A stretch of 64,000 nucleotides of DNA from Rhizobium redzepovicii (GTDB lineage: Bacteria; Pseudomonadota; Alphaproteobacteria; Rhizobiales; Rhizobiaceae). Made by a program: the position numbers and the translations under genes. Under the pieces are notes generated by a model that saw nothing but the letters and a program-made list of their open reading frames with translations, made no database searches and was not told where the DNA came from. Of the stretch, positions 47,319-56,379 are shown piece after piece (position 1 is the stretch's first letter; each line of letters starts with the position of its first letter). The stretch covers positions 248,001-312,000 of the forward strand of contig NZ_JAILYH010000005.1 of assembly GCF_019793435.1 (NCBI RefSeq). Direction: 5' to 3'.

Positions 47319-48584
47319 TTATGTATTCATCGAATCGAAGAAGTCGGAATTGTTCTTCGTCTGCTTCAGTTTGTCGATCAGGAATTCGATCGCATCGGTC
47401 GTGCCCATCGGCGCCAGAATGCGACGGAGGACAAAGATCTTCTGCAGATCCTGCCGCGGAACAAGCAGATCTTCCTTACGCGTGCCGGACTTCAGGATAT
47501 CCATCGCCGGGAAGATACGCTTGTCGGCAACCTTGCGATCGAGGACGATTTCCGAGTTGCCGGTACCCTTGAACTCTTCGAAGATGACTTCATCCATACG
47601 GCTGCCGGTATCGATCAGCGCCGTGGCGATGATCGTCAGAGAACCGCCTTCCTCGATGTTGCGGGCCGCACCGAAGAAACGCTTCGGCCGCTGCAAGGCA
47701 TTGGCATCGACACCACCGGTTAGAACCTTGCCTGAGGAGGGAACGACCGTGTTGTAGGCACGGCCGAGACGGGTGATCGAATCGAGCAGGATGACGACGT
47801 CGCGGCCGTGCTCGACAAGGCGCTTCGCCTTTTCGATGACCATCTCCGCCACCTGGACGTGACGCACCGCCGGTTCGTCGAAGGTCGAGGAGATGACCTC
47901 GCCGCGAACGGAGCGCTGCATGTCGGTCACTTCCTCGGGTCGTTCATCAATCAGAAGAACGATGAGATAGCATTCCGGATGGTTTGCCGTGATTGAATGG
48001 GCGATATTCTGCAGCAGCACGGTCTTACCGGTGCGGGGCGGCGCGACGATCAGTCCGCGCTGGCCCTTGCCGAGCGGCGCCACCAGGTCGATGACGCGCG
48101 GCGACAGATCCTTGGAAGTGGGAATCTCGAGTTCCATCTTGAAGCGCTCGTTCGGATAGAGCGGCGTCAGATTGTCGAAATGTACCTTGTGACGGATCTT
48201 TTCCGGATCGTCGAAATTGATGGTGTTGACTTTCAGCAGCGCAAAATAGCGCTCGCCTTCTTTTGGTCCGCGGATCGGTCCTTCGACCGTATCGCCTGTT
48301 TTGAGCGAGAACCGGCGAATCTGCGAGGGGGAGATATAGATGTCGTCCGGACCCGGCAGGTAGTTTGCATTGGCCGAACGCAGAAAACCGAAACCATCCT
48401 GCAGAACCTCGACGACCCCTTCGCCGATAATTTCGACATCCTGGCTGGCAAGCATTTTGAGGATCGCAAACATCAGCTCCTGCTTGCGCATCGTGCTGGC
48501 ATTCTCGACCTCGAGCGATTCGGCGAAAGCCAAAAGATCCGTCGGGGATTTGCTTTTAAGTTCCTGAAGCTTCATTTCAGCCAT
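47319..48584 (-). CDS. rho: Transcription termination factor Rho
   Basis: A 421-residue hexameric RNA helicase. The start is ATG 48584 ([22 protein letters not shown]). The N-terminal RNA-binding OB domain has [37 protein letters not shown] near 57-95. The ATPase has Walker [16 protein letters not shown] near 180 and [16 protein letters not shown] near 207 (Walker B region). The Q-loop/R-loop segment [15 protein letters not shown] follows near 285. Length and motifs are standard. The 200-bp upstream gap toward hemJ holds no gene that I can see; homologues autoregulate through such leaders. Confidence 0.98.
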   Translation of the reverse strand: MAEMKLQELKSKSPTDLLAFAESLEVENASTMRKQELMFAILKMLASQDVEIIGEGVVEVLQDGFGFLRSANANYLPGPDDIYISPSQIRRFSLKTGDTVEGPIRGPKEGERYFALLKVNTINFDDPEKIRHKVHFDNLTPLYPNERFKMELEIPTSKDLSPRVIDLVAPLGKGQRGLIVAPPRTGKTVLLQNIAHSITANHPECYLIVLLIDERPEEVTDMQRSVRGEVISSTFDEPAVRHVQVAEMVIEKAKRLVEHGRDVVILLDSITRLGRAYNTVVPSSGKVLTGGVDANALQRPKRFFGAARNIEEGGSLTIIATALIDTGSRMDEVIFEEFKGTGNSEIVLDRKVADKRIFPAMDILKSGTRKEDLLVPRQDLQKIFVLRRILAPMGTTDAIEFLIDKLKQTKNNSDFFDSMNT

Positions 48585-48783
48585 GAAGTGACCAATACTC
48601 TTTTCAATTTTGAAGGGGAAAGGCGATGTTGGGTCGTATTCGGTACTGCGAAAGGGCTCGCAGACGACTGAACTCTACACACATGCCACGTAGATGAGTT
48701 GCGCGGAAAATAGCGACTCGCAATCGCCGCCGCAAGAGGGCTGCTTAAAATGAAGCAAATTTAACCTCAGGGCGATTTTCCCC

Positions 48784-49326
48784 TCAGAACGGCTTCACCA
48801 CGACGAGAATCACGATCACGATCATCAGCAAGGTCGGCGCCTCGTTCATGAAGCGCCAATAGCGCGCGGAGCGGCGATTTTCATCTCGCTCGAAGGCTCG
48901 GACCGCCCGGCTGAAAAACATATGAACACCGGTCAGCAGCACGACGAGGCCGATCTTAGCATGCAGCCAGCCGCCCTGGAATCCATAGACCGACCAGGCG
49001 AGATAGAGGCCGAAAAGCCATGTCAGCATCATCGCCGGCGTCATGATGATCCGAAGCAGCCGGCGCTCCATCACCTTGAAGGTTTCCGATTGCACCGAGC
49101 CCGGTTCGGCATCGGTGTGGTAGATGAACAGCCGCGGCATATAGAACAACCCGGCCATCCAGGAAATCACCGCGATGATGTGGAGCGCCTTGATCCAGAG
49201 GTAGAGATTATCAGGGTTCCAGGCGAAAAGCCCGACCGCCATCAGCGCGAAGAAAACCAGCGCAAAATGGGCGCGCCGGCGGGCATAAGCGCCGGGTCTG
49301 CGATCGGTCTGCCTTTCCATCGTCAC
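48784..49326 (-). CDS. hemJ: Protoporphyrinogen IX oxidase HemJ
   Basis: A 180-residue membrane protein with four or five helices. It carries out the penultimate haem step in bacteria without HemG or Hem[32 protein letters not shown] near 40-68 is the diagnostic HemJ block, with the conserved His that may ligate haem. [20 protein letters not shown] near 120 is the second conserved block. Two starts are possible: GTG 49326, which overlaps the hemE stop by 3 bp and has GGAG 6 bases upstream, or ATG 49320. Tight coupling to hemE suits a haem operon. Confidence 0.92.
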   Translation of the reverse strand: MTMERQTDRRPGAYARRRAHFALVFFALMAVGLFAWNPDNLYLWIKALHIIAVISWMAGLFYMPRLFIYHTDAEPGSVQSETFKVMERRLLRIIMTPAMMLTWLFGLYLAWSVYGFQGGWLHAKIGLVVLLTGVHMFFSRAVRAFERDENRRSARYWRFMNEAPTLLMIVIVILVVVKPF

Positions 49327-50354
49327 TTCGCACTCCGCACACGATCGACCAGCAGGCGCACATGCTCGGGGTCGGCCTGCGGCGTGATGCCGTGGCCGAG
49401 ATTGAAGATCAGCGGTCCTTGGCCGAGATGCTGCAGAATATCGTCAATACCTTCTTCCAGGGCCCGGCCGCCGGCAACGACGCGCATCGGATCGAGATTG
49501 CCCTGCACCGGTCCGTCCCTCTGAAGTTCGGCGGCAAAGGCCAAAGGCACCGACCAGTCGAGGCCGATCGCATCGGCGCCCGTCTTCTGACGATAGTTCT
49601 TCAGCTGGTAACCGGCGCCCTTTGCGAAGGCGATGATGCGCGCATGCGGCCGCTGCGATTTGACCGAAGCGATCATTCGCGCAACCGGCCGGATCGCGAA
49701 CGCCTCGAACTCCCTCTCGCCGAGAACCCCAGCCCAGGAATCGAAGATCTGCACGGCATCGGCACCGGCATCGATCTGAGCGACGAGATAATCAGCCGAT
49801 ACGTCGGCAAGCAGCATCAGCAGCTGTTCGAAGGCGCGGGGATGGTTGTAGGCGAAGAGACGGGCAGGGGCTTGATCCGGCGTGCCGTGACCGGCGATCA
49901 TATAGGTCGCAACCGTCCAGGGCGCCCCGCAGAAGCCGAGCAGCGTCGTCTCATCAGGCAACTCCTGGCGCAGCCGCCGCACCGTTTCCAGAACCGGTCT
50001 GAGATAATCGACGACCTCTTCCCCGTTCAATCGCCCGATCCCGGTTTCGTCGATTGGATCCATCTCCGGGCCATGGCCCTCGGTGAACCGGACGTTCCGC
50101 TTCATTGCATCGGGAATGACCAGGATATCGGAAAACAGAATGGCGGCGTCAAAGCCATAACGCCGGATCGGCTGCAATGTCACTTCGACGGCATGATCGG
50201 GCGTATAGCAGAGATCGAGGAAGCTTCCGGCCTTTGCCCGTGTCTGCCGATATTCCGGGAGATAACGTCCCGCCTGTCTCATCAGCCAGAGAGGAGGAGG
50301 GGAGAGGCTTTCGCCATCGAGAACCCTCATGATCTTTCGGCGCGTGTCGCTCAA
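49323..50354 (-). CDS. hemE: Uroporphyrinogen decarboxylase
   Basis: HemE converts uroporphyrinogen III to coproporphyrinogen III. The 343-residue protein has [17 protein letters not shown] near residue 21, with the substrate-binding Arg cluster. [11 protein letters not shown] near 71 has the catalytic Asp, [19 protein letters not shown] follows near 140, and [12 protein letters not shown] is near 290. The start appears to be TTG 50354 (MSDTRRK) behind GGGAAG; an ATG 24 bp inside (MRVLDGES) is the alternative. It is the gene immediately left of the proposed oriC and is transcribed away from it. Confidence 0.96.
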   Translation of the reverse strand: MSDTRRKIMRVLDGESLSPPPLWLMRQAGRYLPEYRQTRAKAGSFLDLCYTPDHAVEVTLQPIRRYGFDAAILFSDILVIPDAMKRNVRFTEGHGPEMDPIDETGIGRLNGEEVVDYLRPVLETVRRLRQELPDETTLLGFCGAPWTVATYMIAGHGTPDQAPARLFAYNHPRAFEQLLMLLADVSADYLVAQIDAGADAVQIFDSWAGVLGEREFEAFAIRPVARMIASVKSQRPHARIIAFAKGAGYQLKNYRQKTGADAIGLDWSVPLAFAAELQRDGPVQGNLDPMRVVAGGRALEEGIDDILQHLGQGPLIFNLGHGITPQADPEHVRLLVDRVRSAK

Positions 50355-50571
50355 GCGCTTCTTCCCTATAAAAAATCAAAGATATTTTTAAAGGTTTCTA
50401 TTTCTTAGAGTCGGTGTCTATCAAGGATTAATATCCATCCACTGCCGATGCCATTTGTCGCGTGCTGGCAAAAAATATCGGAAGGATTTCGCTATTTCAT
50501 CGAAAGTTTGGGGAGAAACCGAATCTGAAAATGATTCCAAATCCTTCCGGAGAGACGATTTTTCTCGTCGC

Positions 50572-50580
50572 TGTGGATAA
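50572..50580 (-). promoter_or_regulatory. DnaA box, perfect
   Basis: TGTGGATAA is the complement of the consensus TTATCCACA. A degenerate copy starts 3 bp further on (50583). Confidence 0.85.
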
Positions 50581-50660
50581 GCTGTGGACCCCATCTCGAC
50601 AAATCAACCTCTTCCACATCGTCCACAGGGCCTGCGGAAAGCGATCCGCAAAATTCGAAA

Positions 50661-50669
50661 TGTGGATAA
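50661..50669 (-). promoter_or_regulatory. DnaA box, perfect
   Basis: A second TGTGGATAA in the same orientation, 89 bp from the first, which is about 8.5 helical turns. Confidence 0.85.
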
Positions 50670-50754
50670 GGGGGCATGTTTTCCCTTGCCGGGAGATGCC
50701 TCGCCGCCTTAGCTCTGTTTCATCCAGTCTTTTCAACAGGCAGTGGAAAATAGC

Positions 50755-51576
50755 GTGGAGAACAGAACGAACTTCTTTCATCTGCATCTGATTTCTGACT
50801 CAACCGGAGAGACTCTGATCTCCGCCGGCCGCGCCGCATCGGCGCAGTTCAGATCCGCGCAGCCGATCGAACATGTCTATCCGCTGATCCGCAACCGCAA
50901 ACAGCTGCTGCCGGTTCTGCAGGCGATCGATGATGCCCCTGGCATCGTACTCTATACGATTGTCGACCGGGAGCTTGCGAGCCTGATCGATGAGCGCTGC
51001 GTCGAGATGGGTGTTGCCTCGGTGAATGTGCTGGAGCCGGTCATGAATGCGTTCCAGATCTATCTTGGCGCCCCATCGCGCCGTCGGGTCGGCGCTCAGC
51101 ATGTGATGAATGCCGGATACTTCGCACGCATCGAAGCGTTGAATTTCACCATGGATCATGACGATGGCCAGATGCCGGATGATTATAATGGCGCCGATGT
51201 CGTCATCATCGGCATCAGCCGCACGTCGAAAACGCCGACCAGCATCTATCTCGCCAACCGTGGCATCAAGACGGCGAATATTCCGATCGTTTATGGCGTG
51301 CCGCTGCCGGAGAGCCTGTTCACGACGACCAAGCCGCTGATCGTCTGCCTGATCGCCACCACCGACCGCATCTCCCAGGTGCGGGAAAATCGCATCCTCG
51401 GCGCGACGCATGGTTTCGATCGTGAACACTATACCGATCGCGCGGCAATATCCGAGGAGCTGAAATATGCCCGCTCGCTCTGCGCTCGCCATAACTGGCC
51501 GCTGATCGACGTCACTCGCCGATCCATCGAGGAAACCGCCGCGGCAATCGTTGCCCTGCGCCCAAAGCTGCGCTAA
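50755..51576 (+). CDS. Pyruvate, phosphate dikinase regulatory protein (PPDK/PEP synthase kinase-phosphatase)
   Basis: A 273-residue member of the DUF299 family: ADP-dependent kinase and Pi-dependent phosphorylase that switches pyruvate phosphate dikinase (or PEP synthase) off and on. [19 protein letters not shown] near residue 9 starts the fold. [32 protein letters not shown] near 150-180 contains the P-loop-like GISRTSKT, and [13 protein letters not shown] near 255 ends it. The start is GTG 50755 ([11 protein letters not shown]); a GTG 12 bp upstream is possible. It is the first gene right of oriC. Its target enzyme is not in the window. Confidence 0.93.
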   Translation: MENRTNFFHLHLISDSTGETLISAGRAASAQFRSAQPIEHVYPLIRNRKQLLPVLQAIDDAPGIVLYTIVDRELASLIDERCVEMGVASVNVLEPVMNAFQIYLGAPSRRRVGAQHVMNAGYFARIEALNFTMDHDDGQMPDDYNGADVVIIGISRTSKTPTSIYLANRGIKTANIPIVYGVPLPESLFTTTKPLIVCLIATTDRISQVRENRILGATHGFDREHYTDRAAISEELKYARSLCARHNWPLIDVTRRSIEETAAAIVALRPKLR

Positions 51577-51609
51577 GCGCTGACCGGCAGCCGGTACGTC
51601 GAGGAGCCT

Positions 51610-52209
51610 ATGATAACAAAACTCATCCTTGCATCGTCGAGCCCGTTTCGGCGGATGCTGATGGAAAATGCCGGCCTATTCTTTGAGGCGCATGCCGCGC
51701 GGATCGATGAAAGGGCGGTCGAAGCCCCGTTGGAAAAAGCCGGCGCTCAGCCGGATGCCGTTGCTCTCGTCCTCGCCAAGGCCAAGGCCCAAGAGGTCAG
51801 CAGCCGTTTCCCCGATGGCCTGGTCATCGGTTCAGATCAGACGATGTCGCTCGGCGATCGCGTCTTCCATAAGCCGACGGATATGGCCGAAGCGGCAAAT
51901 CACCTCCAGACTCTTTCTGGAGCAACCCACCGCCTGAACAGTGCTGTGGCAATCGTCCGCAACGGGGCTGTGGTGTGGGAACATCTCGCCCATGCCGATC
52001 TAACCATGCGGCCGCTGACCGCGGATTTCATTGGGCGGCACCTGGCCCGTGTCGGCAACAAGGCGCTCTCCAGCGTCGGCGCCTATCAATTGGAAGGGGA
52101 GGGCATTCAGCTGTTCGAGAAAATCGAAGGTGATTATTTCACCATTCTCGGCCTGCCGATGTTACCGCTTCTGGAAAAATTACGCGACCTCGGAGCGATC
52201 GATGGGTGA
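51610..52209 (+). CDS. maf: Maf-family nucleotide pyrophosphatase
   Basis: A 199-residue Maf/YceF-type enzyme. [18 protein letters not shown] near residue 5 is the Maf signature, [15 protein letters not shown] near 76 carries the catalytic Asp, and [33 protein letters not shown] near 157 ends it. Family members hydrolyse modified or canonical NTPs (YceF prefers m7GTP). The sequence SPFRRMLME is closer to YceF than to YhdE. The stop codon TGA is part of a parS-like site, and the aroE start lies 8 bp inside the gene. Confidence 0.93.
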   Translation: MITKLILASSSPFRRMLMENAGLFFEAHAARIDERAVEAPLEKAGAQPDAVALVLAKAKAQEVSSRFPDGLVIGSDQTMSLGDRVFHKPTDMAEAANHLQTLSGATHRLNSAVAIVRNGAVVWEHLAHADLTMRPLTADFIGRHLARVGNKALSSVGAYQLEGEGIQLFEKIEGDYFTILGLPMLPLLEKLRDLGAIDG

Positions 52210-53059
52210 TTCACGTGAAACATTCGGGCCGAAAGCGTTTGTCACGGGCTTTCCGGTCAAGCATTCGCGCTCGCCGTTGATCCACGGATATTGGCTGAAG
52301 ACGCTCGGCCTGCCAGGCAGCTATCGCGCCCATGAAGTGGCGCCCGAGGGCTTTGCCGATTTTATTGCTTCGCTGAAGGATGGCAGTTCCGGCTTTGCCG
52401 GCGGCAATGTCACCATTCCCCACAAGGAACTGGCTTTCCGTCTCGCCGACAAGCCGGACGAACTGTCGCGCGAACTCGGCGCCTCGAACACGCTCTGGCG
52501 GGAGAATGGCCTCCTGCATGCGACGAACACCGACGGCGTCGGCTTCACTGCCAATCTCGACGAACGCCATCCGGGGTGGGACCGCCACGACACGGCGGTC
52601 GTCTTTGGCGCCGGCGGCGCCAGCCGGGCGATCATCCAGGCGGTTCGCGACCGCGGTTTCAAGACGATCCATGTGGTCAACCGTACCGTCGAACGCGCCC
52701 GTGAACTGGCCGACCGTTTTGGTCCGAAAGTTCAGGCCCATCCGGCGGGTGCCCTGGCCGAGGTGATGAAAGGCGCCGGCCTCTTCATCAATACCACCTC
52801 GCTCGGCATGGACGGCGAGGCCGCACCCCAGCTCGATTTCACGCCTCTCGCAACTGAGGCCGTCGTCACCGATATCGTCTATATCCCCCTGAAGACTCCG
52901 ATCCTGGCGCAGGCGGAAGAGCAGGGCTTTCCGATCGTCGATGGTCTCGGCATGCTGCTGCATCAGGCTGTGCCGGGATTCGAAAAATGGTTCGGCAAGC
53001 GTCCTGTCGTCGACGCGGCACTGCGCGCGCTGATCATCGCGGATATGGAAGCACACTGA
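52202..53059 (+). CDS. aroE: Shikimate dehydrogenase
   Basis: AroE reduces 3-dehydroshikimate with NADPH in the aromatic pathway. The 285-residue protein starts at ATG 52202 ([33 protein letters not shown]), overlapping maf by 8 bp. HSRSP near residue 20 binds shikimate, [15 protein letters not shown] near 63 holds the catalytic lysine, and [20 protein letters not shown] near 135 binds [22 protein letters not shown] ends the fold. Codons 3-7 (D-S-R-E-T) are encoded by a parS-like palindrome. The stop overlaps the coaE start by 1 bp (TGATG). Confidence 0.96.
   Translation: MGDSRETFGPKAFVTGFPVKHSRSPLIHGYWLKTLGLPGSYRAHEVAPEGFADFIASLKDGSSGFAGGNVTIPHKELAFRLADKPDELSRELGASNTLWRENGLLHATNTDGVGFTANLDERHPGWDRHDTAVVFGAGGASRAIIQAVRDRGFKTIHVVNRTVERARELADRFGPKVQAHPAGALAEVMKGAGLFINTTSLGMDGEAAPQLDFTPLATEAVVTDIVYIPLKTPILAQAEEQGFPIVDGLGMLLHQAVPGFEKWFGKRPVVDAALRALIIADMEAH
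52207..52222. promoter_or_regulatory. parS-like site at the maf/aroE junction (one mismatch)
   Basis: TGATTCACGTGAAACA: the leading TGA is the maf stop codon, while the rest is read as TCA CGT GAA ACA (S-R-E-T) in aroE. It lies about 1.5 kb to the right of oriC. Confidence 0.82.
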
Positions 53060-53670
53060 TGCTGAAGATTGGACTGACCGGCTCCATCGGTATGGGAAAA
53101 TCGACGGCGGGCAAGCTCTTTGCCGAGGCCGGCATCCCGCTGAATGATTCGGATGCCGTGGTCCACGATCTCTATGCCGGCGAGGCCGCACCCCTGGTGG
53201 ATGCCGCCTTTCCCGGCACGATGAAGGATGGCGCCGTCGACCGCCACGAACTTGGCCGTCAGCTGGCGCTTGATCCCGGCGGCTTCAAACGCCTGGAAGC
53301 GATCGTTCATCCGCTGGTGCGCAAACGCGAGATGGAATTTTTAAAACGGCAGCGCCGCGCCGGCGCCGGGATGGTCGTGCTCGATATTCCGTTGCTCTTC
53401 GAAACCAACGCCTGGGAAAGAGTGGATGTCGTCGTCGTCGTCAGCGCCGGTCCACAGATTCAACGCGAGAGGGTGCTTGCGCGCGAAGGCATGACCGAGG
53501 AAAAATTCGAGATGATTCTCTCACGCCAGACGCCGGACGGGGAAAAACGGCGGCGGGCGGATTATCTGATCGACAGCAGCCGCAGTATCGCGGAGACGAA
53601 GGAACGGGTGCTCGAGATTATCGCCGACCTGAAAACGCGGATTGCCAAGGGAGATTTCCGGAATGCGTGA
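53059..53670 (+). CDS. coaE: Dephospho-CoA kinase
   Basis: CoaE phosphorylates dephospho-CoA in the last step of CoA synthesis. The 203-residue protein starts [21 protein letters not shown], with Walker A GSIGMGKST. NDSDAVVHDLYAG near residue 29, HPLVRKREMEFL near 87 and VVLDIPLLFETNAWERVDVVVVV near 107 are family markers. RADYLIDSSRSIAETKERV near 168 ends the fold. ATG 53059 overlaps the aroE stop (TGATG). The stop lies 8 bp inside dnaQ. The four genes maf-aroE-coaE-dnaQ form an overlapping operon. Confidence 0.96.
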   Translation: MLKIGLTGSIGMGKSTAGKLFAEAGIPLNDSDAVVHDLYAGEAAPLVDAAFPGTMKDGAVDRHELGRQLALDPGGFKRLEAIVHPLVRKREMEFLKRQRRAGAGMVVLDIPLLFETNAWERVDVVVVVSAGPQIQRERVLAREGMTEEKFEMILSRQTPDGEKRRRADYLIDSSRSIAETKERVLEIIADLKTRIAKGDFRNA

Positions 53671-54385
53671 GATCATCTTCGATACGGAAACCACGGGCCT
53701 CGACAACCGTGCCGACCGCATCATCGAAATCGGCGGCATCGAGCTCTTCAACCATTTCCCGACCGGCAATGTGATCCATATCTACATCAATCCAGGCGAT
53801 CAGAAGGTTCATCCGGATGCGCTCGCCGTGCACGGCATCACCGACGAATTCCTGAAGGACAAGAAACCCTTTGCTGAGGTCGCCGAGGAAATCCTGACCT
53901 TCTTCGGCGACGCAAAGTGGATTGCCCATAACGCCACCTTCGATATGGGCTTCATCAACGCCGAATTGGCGCGGATCGGTTTGCCGCCGATCCTGCCGGA
54001 GCGGGTGCTGGACACCCTGTCGATGGCGCGGCGCAAACATCCGATGGGCCCGAATTCACTCGACGCGCTCTGCCGGCGCTACGGCATCGACAATTCGCAC
54101 CGCACCAAACACGGCGCGCTGCTCGACTCCGAACTGCTCGCCGAAGTCTATATCGAGATGATCGGCGGCAGGCAGGCAGCTTTCGGCCTCAGCATGACCG
54201 CTACCTCAGGTCAGAACGGTCGCGGCGATGCGACTGAGGAGGACGATGTGGTGATTGCATCCGTGTTCGAGCGGCCTCGCCCGCTTGCCCCCCGGCTCAG
54301 CCAGTCCGAGGCGCAGGCGCATGAGGCGCTCGTCGCCAAGCTCGGTGAAAAAGGCATCTGGGCAAAATACGCCAGCCCGAACTAA
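53663..54385 (+). CDS. dnaQ: DNA polymerase III epsilon subunit (3'-5' proofreading exonuclease)
   Basis: A 240-residue exonuclease of the replicative polymerase. Exo I is IIFDTETTGLD near residue 4, Exo II is IAHNATFDMGFINAEL near 88, and Exo III is HGALLDSELLAEVY near 150. The DEDDh histidine lies in that last block (H in TKHGALLD). The C-terminal 50 residues (after about 190) form a flexible tail that contacts the polymerase alpha subunit, ending in AKLGEKGIWAKYASPN. ATG 53663 overlaps coaE by 8 bp. A terminator shared with the convergent secB follows. Confidence 0.97.
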   Translation: MREIIFDTETTGLDNRADRIIEIGGIELFNHFPTGNVIHIYINPGDQKVHPDALAVHGITDEFLKDKKPFAEVAEEILTFFGDAKWIAHNATFDMGFINAELARIGLPPILPERVLDTLSMARRKHPMGPNSLDALCRRYGIDNSHRTKHGALLDSELLAEVYIEMIGGRQAAFGLSMTATSGQNGRGDATEEDDVVIASVFERPRPLAPRLSQSEAQAHEALVAKLGEKGIWAKYASPN

Positions 54386-54402
54386 ACCGGCCGCAATTGA
54401 AA

Positions 54403-54425
54403 ATGCCCGGGACTTGCCCGGGCAT
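54403..54425. terminator. Hairpin between dnaQ and secB
   Basis: A perfect 9-bp stem ATGCCCGGG / CCCGGGCAT with a 5-base loop. AAA and TTT-like flanks are weak. Confidence 0.6.
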
Positions 54426-54452
54426 CTGCATCTCAAAACCGAAAAGATCCGA

Positions 54453-54935
54453 TCAGTTCGGAACGGCCTCAACCTTTGCGCGGGCCTGTTCTTCGGCAAC
54501 GCGCTGGGCGAACATCTGCGTGAAGTCGATCGGGTCGATCATCAGCGGCGGGAAACCGCCGTTGCGGGTGACGTCGGCGATGATCTGACGGGCGAAGGGG
54601 AAGAGCATGCGCGGGCACTCGATGAAGAGAACCGGCAGCATGTGTTCCTGCGGGAAACCGGCAACGCGGAAGACGCCGCCATAAGCGAGTTCTGTATGGA
54701 ACACCGTCTTGTCGCCGTCCTTGGCTTCGGCATTCAGCGACAGCACGACATCGAAATCCGTATCCGAAAGCGGGTTGGCGTTAACGTTCACATTGATGTT
54801 GATCGTCGGCGCCTTGTCGCGGGCCTGCAGCGAACGCGGCGCACCCGGATTTTCGAAGGAGAGGTCCTTGGTATATTGCGCAAGGATCGAAAGGGTGGGG
54901 CTGGCCGCACCGTTGGTGTTGTTATCGTCTGCCAT
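54453..54935 (-). CDS. secB: Protein-export chaperone SecB
   Basis: A 160-residue tetrameric chaperone that holds preproteins unfolded for SecA. ATG 54935 ([13 protein letters not shown]) has AGGAAA upstream. [18 protein letters not shown] near residue 16 and [14 protein letters not shown] near 80 are family signatures. [37 protein letters not shown] near 106-142 is the conserved core. The length is typical of alphaproteobacteria. It is convergent with dnaQ. Confidence 0.97.
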
Positions 54936-55036
54936 TGGCTTTTCCTCGAGGGGCATGGGAATGGTGCCGCCATCTAACATTTCAGGGAAGGGCTTACAAC
55001 CCTGAGCGCTTGGCGCCGTTGATCGGTCGAAGCGCC

Positions 55037-55543
55037 TCAATCTCCGAGATGTTTGCCCGACCATGGCGAGTTGCGGTCCGGCTCCCTATGATAGTCCTCG
55101 TCGTCGAGATCGACCACCTTCGAATTCCGGTTGCCGTCGCGGAAATCTGGTTTCGAGGAGGCGGAAAAGCCGCTCCTGGCGTTGACCGTGACGAAGCGTT
55201 TGGCGACCCACCGCCAGACGAAATCACGCACCGGCGGAATGAGGATCAGGATTGCGATGACATCCGTGATGAAACCGGGAACGATCAGCAGCAGCGACGC
55301 GATGACGTTCATCGCCGGCTGCAGCAGCTCGCGGCCCGGCATCACCCCGTTTCGTCCTTCGCTCGACATGCGGCGCAAAATACCGATGCCCTGCCGGCGC
55401 AGCAGAACCACCCCGAGAACGAAGCCCAGCATGACGAGCGCCAGTGTCAGCCACAATCCGATTGCCCGGCCGACGACGACGAAACCGGCAATTTCGGCGA
55501 GCGGCAGCAGTAGAATGAAAGCTGGCAGGATCGAAAAACGCAT
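55037..55543 (-). CDS. fxsA: FxsA-family membrane protein
   Basis: A 168-residue membrane protein with the FxsA domain. Two hydrophobic segments start the protein (about 5-28 and 30-48, with [21 protein letters not shown]), and a further one lies at about 80-105 ([25 protein letters not shown]). The [17 protein letters not shown] stretch is the FxsA signature. The cytoplasmic C-terminal tail is polar. In E. coli FxsA overproduction relieves F-plasmid exclusion of phage T7; its normal role is unknown. It is divergent from the TimA-like gene. Confidence 0.9.
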
Positions 55544-55674
55544 GGTCGTGATGTCCCGGGCTTGCCGGTCTCCTCTTGGCGCTGGCGAAGATGCCAGCCA
55601 TCATTTGAATCATCTGTATAGGCAGACTATATGGGAGTACAAATCAGAGATGTTAACGGCGGCTGCGATACGAT

Positions 55675-56379
55675 ATGAGTTCGAACGACTTCATCACATT
55701 ATTCTTCCTGGTCGCGGCTGTGCTGATTTTCTTTCAGCTCCGCTCCGTGCTCGGGCGCCGCACAGGAAATGAGAAGCCGCCGCGCGATCTCTATACGCCG
55801 CGCGATGCGGCTCCGGCCGAAACCGCCGATGCCGGCAAGGTCGTGACGCTGCCGCGCCGCGATGCGACGAGCGAGGATGAGGATCGTTTCGCTGCCATCG
55901 ACGCCTTCGCCGCACCCGGAACGCCGCTCAACGAATCGCTGCGCGCGCTGAACAAGGCCGATCCGGCCTTCAGCCCGAAAGAGTTTTTGAATGGCGCCCG
56001 CATGGCTTACGAGATGATCGTCATGGCCTATGCCGATGGCGACCGGAAAACGCTGAAGAACCTGCTGTCGCGCGAAGTATACGACGGCTTCGATGCCGCG
56101 ATCGGCGAGCGCGAAACCCGGGGCGAGAAAGTGAAGTCCACCTTCGTCGGCATCGACAAGGCCGAAATCACCCATGCGGAGACGAAGGGCAGCGAAGCGC
56201 AGATCACCGTTCGCATCATCAGCCAGCTGATATCGGCCACTTACGACAAAGCGGACGTGCTGATCGAAGGCGACGCCGAAAACGTCGCCGAGGTCAACGA
56301 CCTCTGGACTTTCGCCCGCGACACCCGCTCGCGCGATCCGAACTGGAAACTCGTGGCGACCGAATCGGAACATGAGTGA
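55675..56379 (+). CDS. Tim44/TimA-family membrane-associated protein
   Basis: This 234-residue protein has an N-terminal membrane anchor (FITLFFLVAAVLIFFQLRSVL, about 6-26). A Pro/Asp-rich linker comes next, then a C-terminal Tim44-like domain (about 100-230: FSPKEFLNGARMAYEMIVMAYADGDRKTLKNLLS ... VNDLWTFARDTRSRDPNWKLVATES). Mitochondrial Tim44 recruits Hsp70 to the import channel; the bacterial TimA relatives are thought to act at the inner membrane with an unknown partner. The stop lies 8 bp inside mltA, beginning an overlapping chain. Confidence 0.87.
   Translation: MSSNDFITLFFLVAAVLIFFQLRSVLGRRTGNEKPPRDLYTPRDAAPAETADAGKVVTLPRRDATSEDEDRFAAIDAFAAPGTPLNESLRALNKADPAFSPKEFLNGARMAYEMIVMAYADGDRKTLKNLLSREVYDGFDAAIGERETRGEKVKSTFVGIDKAEITHAETKGSEAQITVRIISQLISATYDKADVLIEGDAENVAEVNDLWTFARDTRSRDPNWKLVATESEHE

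Larger units (their letters stand above)
50355..50754. other. Probable chromosomal replication origin (oriC)
   Basis: A 400-bp non-coding segment between the divergent hemE and ppsR genes. It has two perfect DnaA boxes in the same orientation (TGTGGATAA at 50572-50580 and 50661-50669). Degenerate boxes lie at 50583-50591 (TGTGGACCC), 50610-50618 (TCTTCCACA) and 50619-50627 (TCGTCCACA). There is a strongly AT-rich stretch at about 50366-50407 (candidate unwinding region) and an 11-bp inverted repeat CGGAAGGATTT (50479-50489) / AAATCCTTCCG (50539-50549). The flanking genes point away on both sides, and parAB plus parS sites are within 10 kb. hemE-adjacent origins are known in alphaproteobacteria. 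Confidence 0.85.

Noticed and set aside
48585..48783. Riboswitch or leader peptide upstream of rho
   Set aside because: The gap is consistent with a rho leader, but I could not identify a conserved structure or a peptide by eye.
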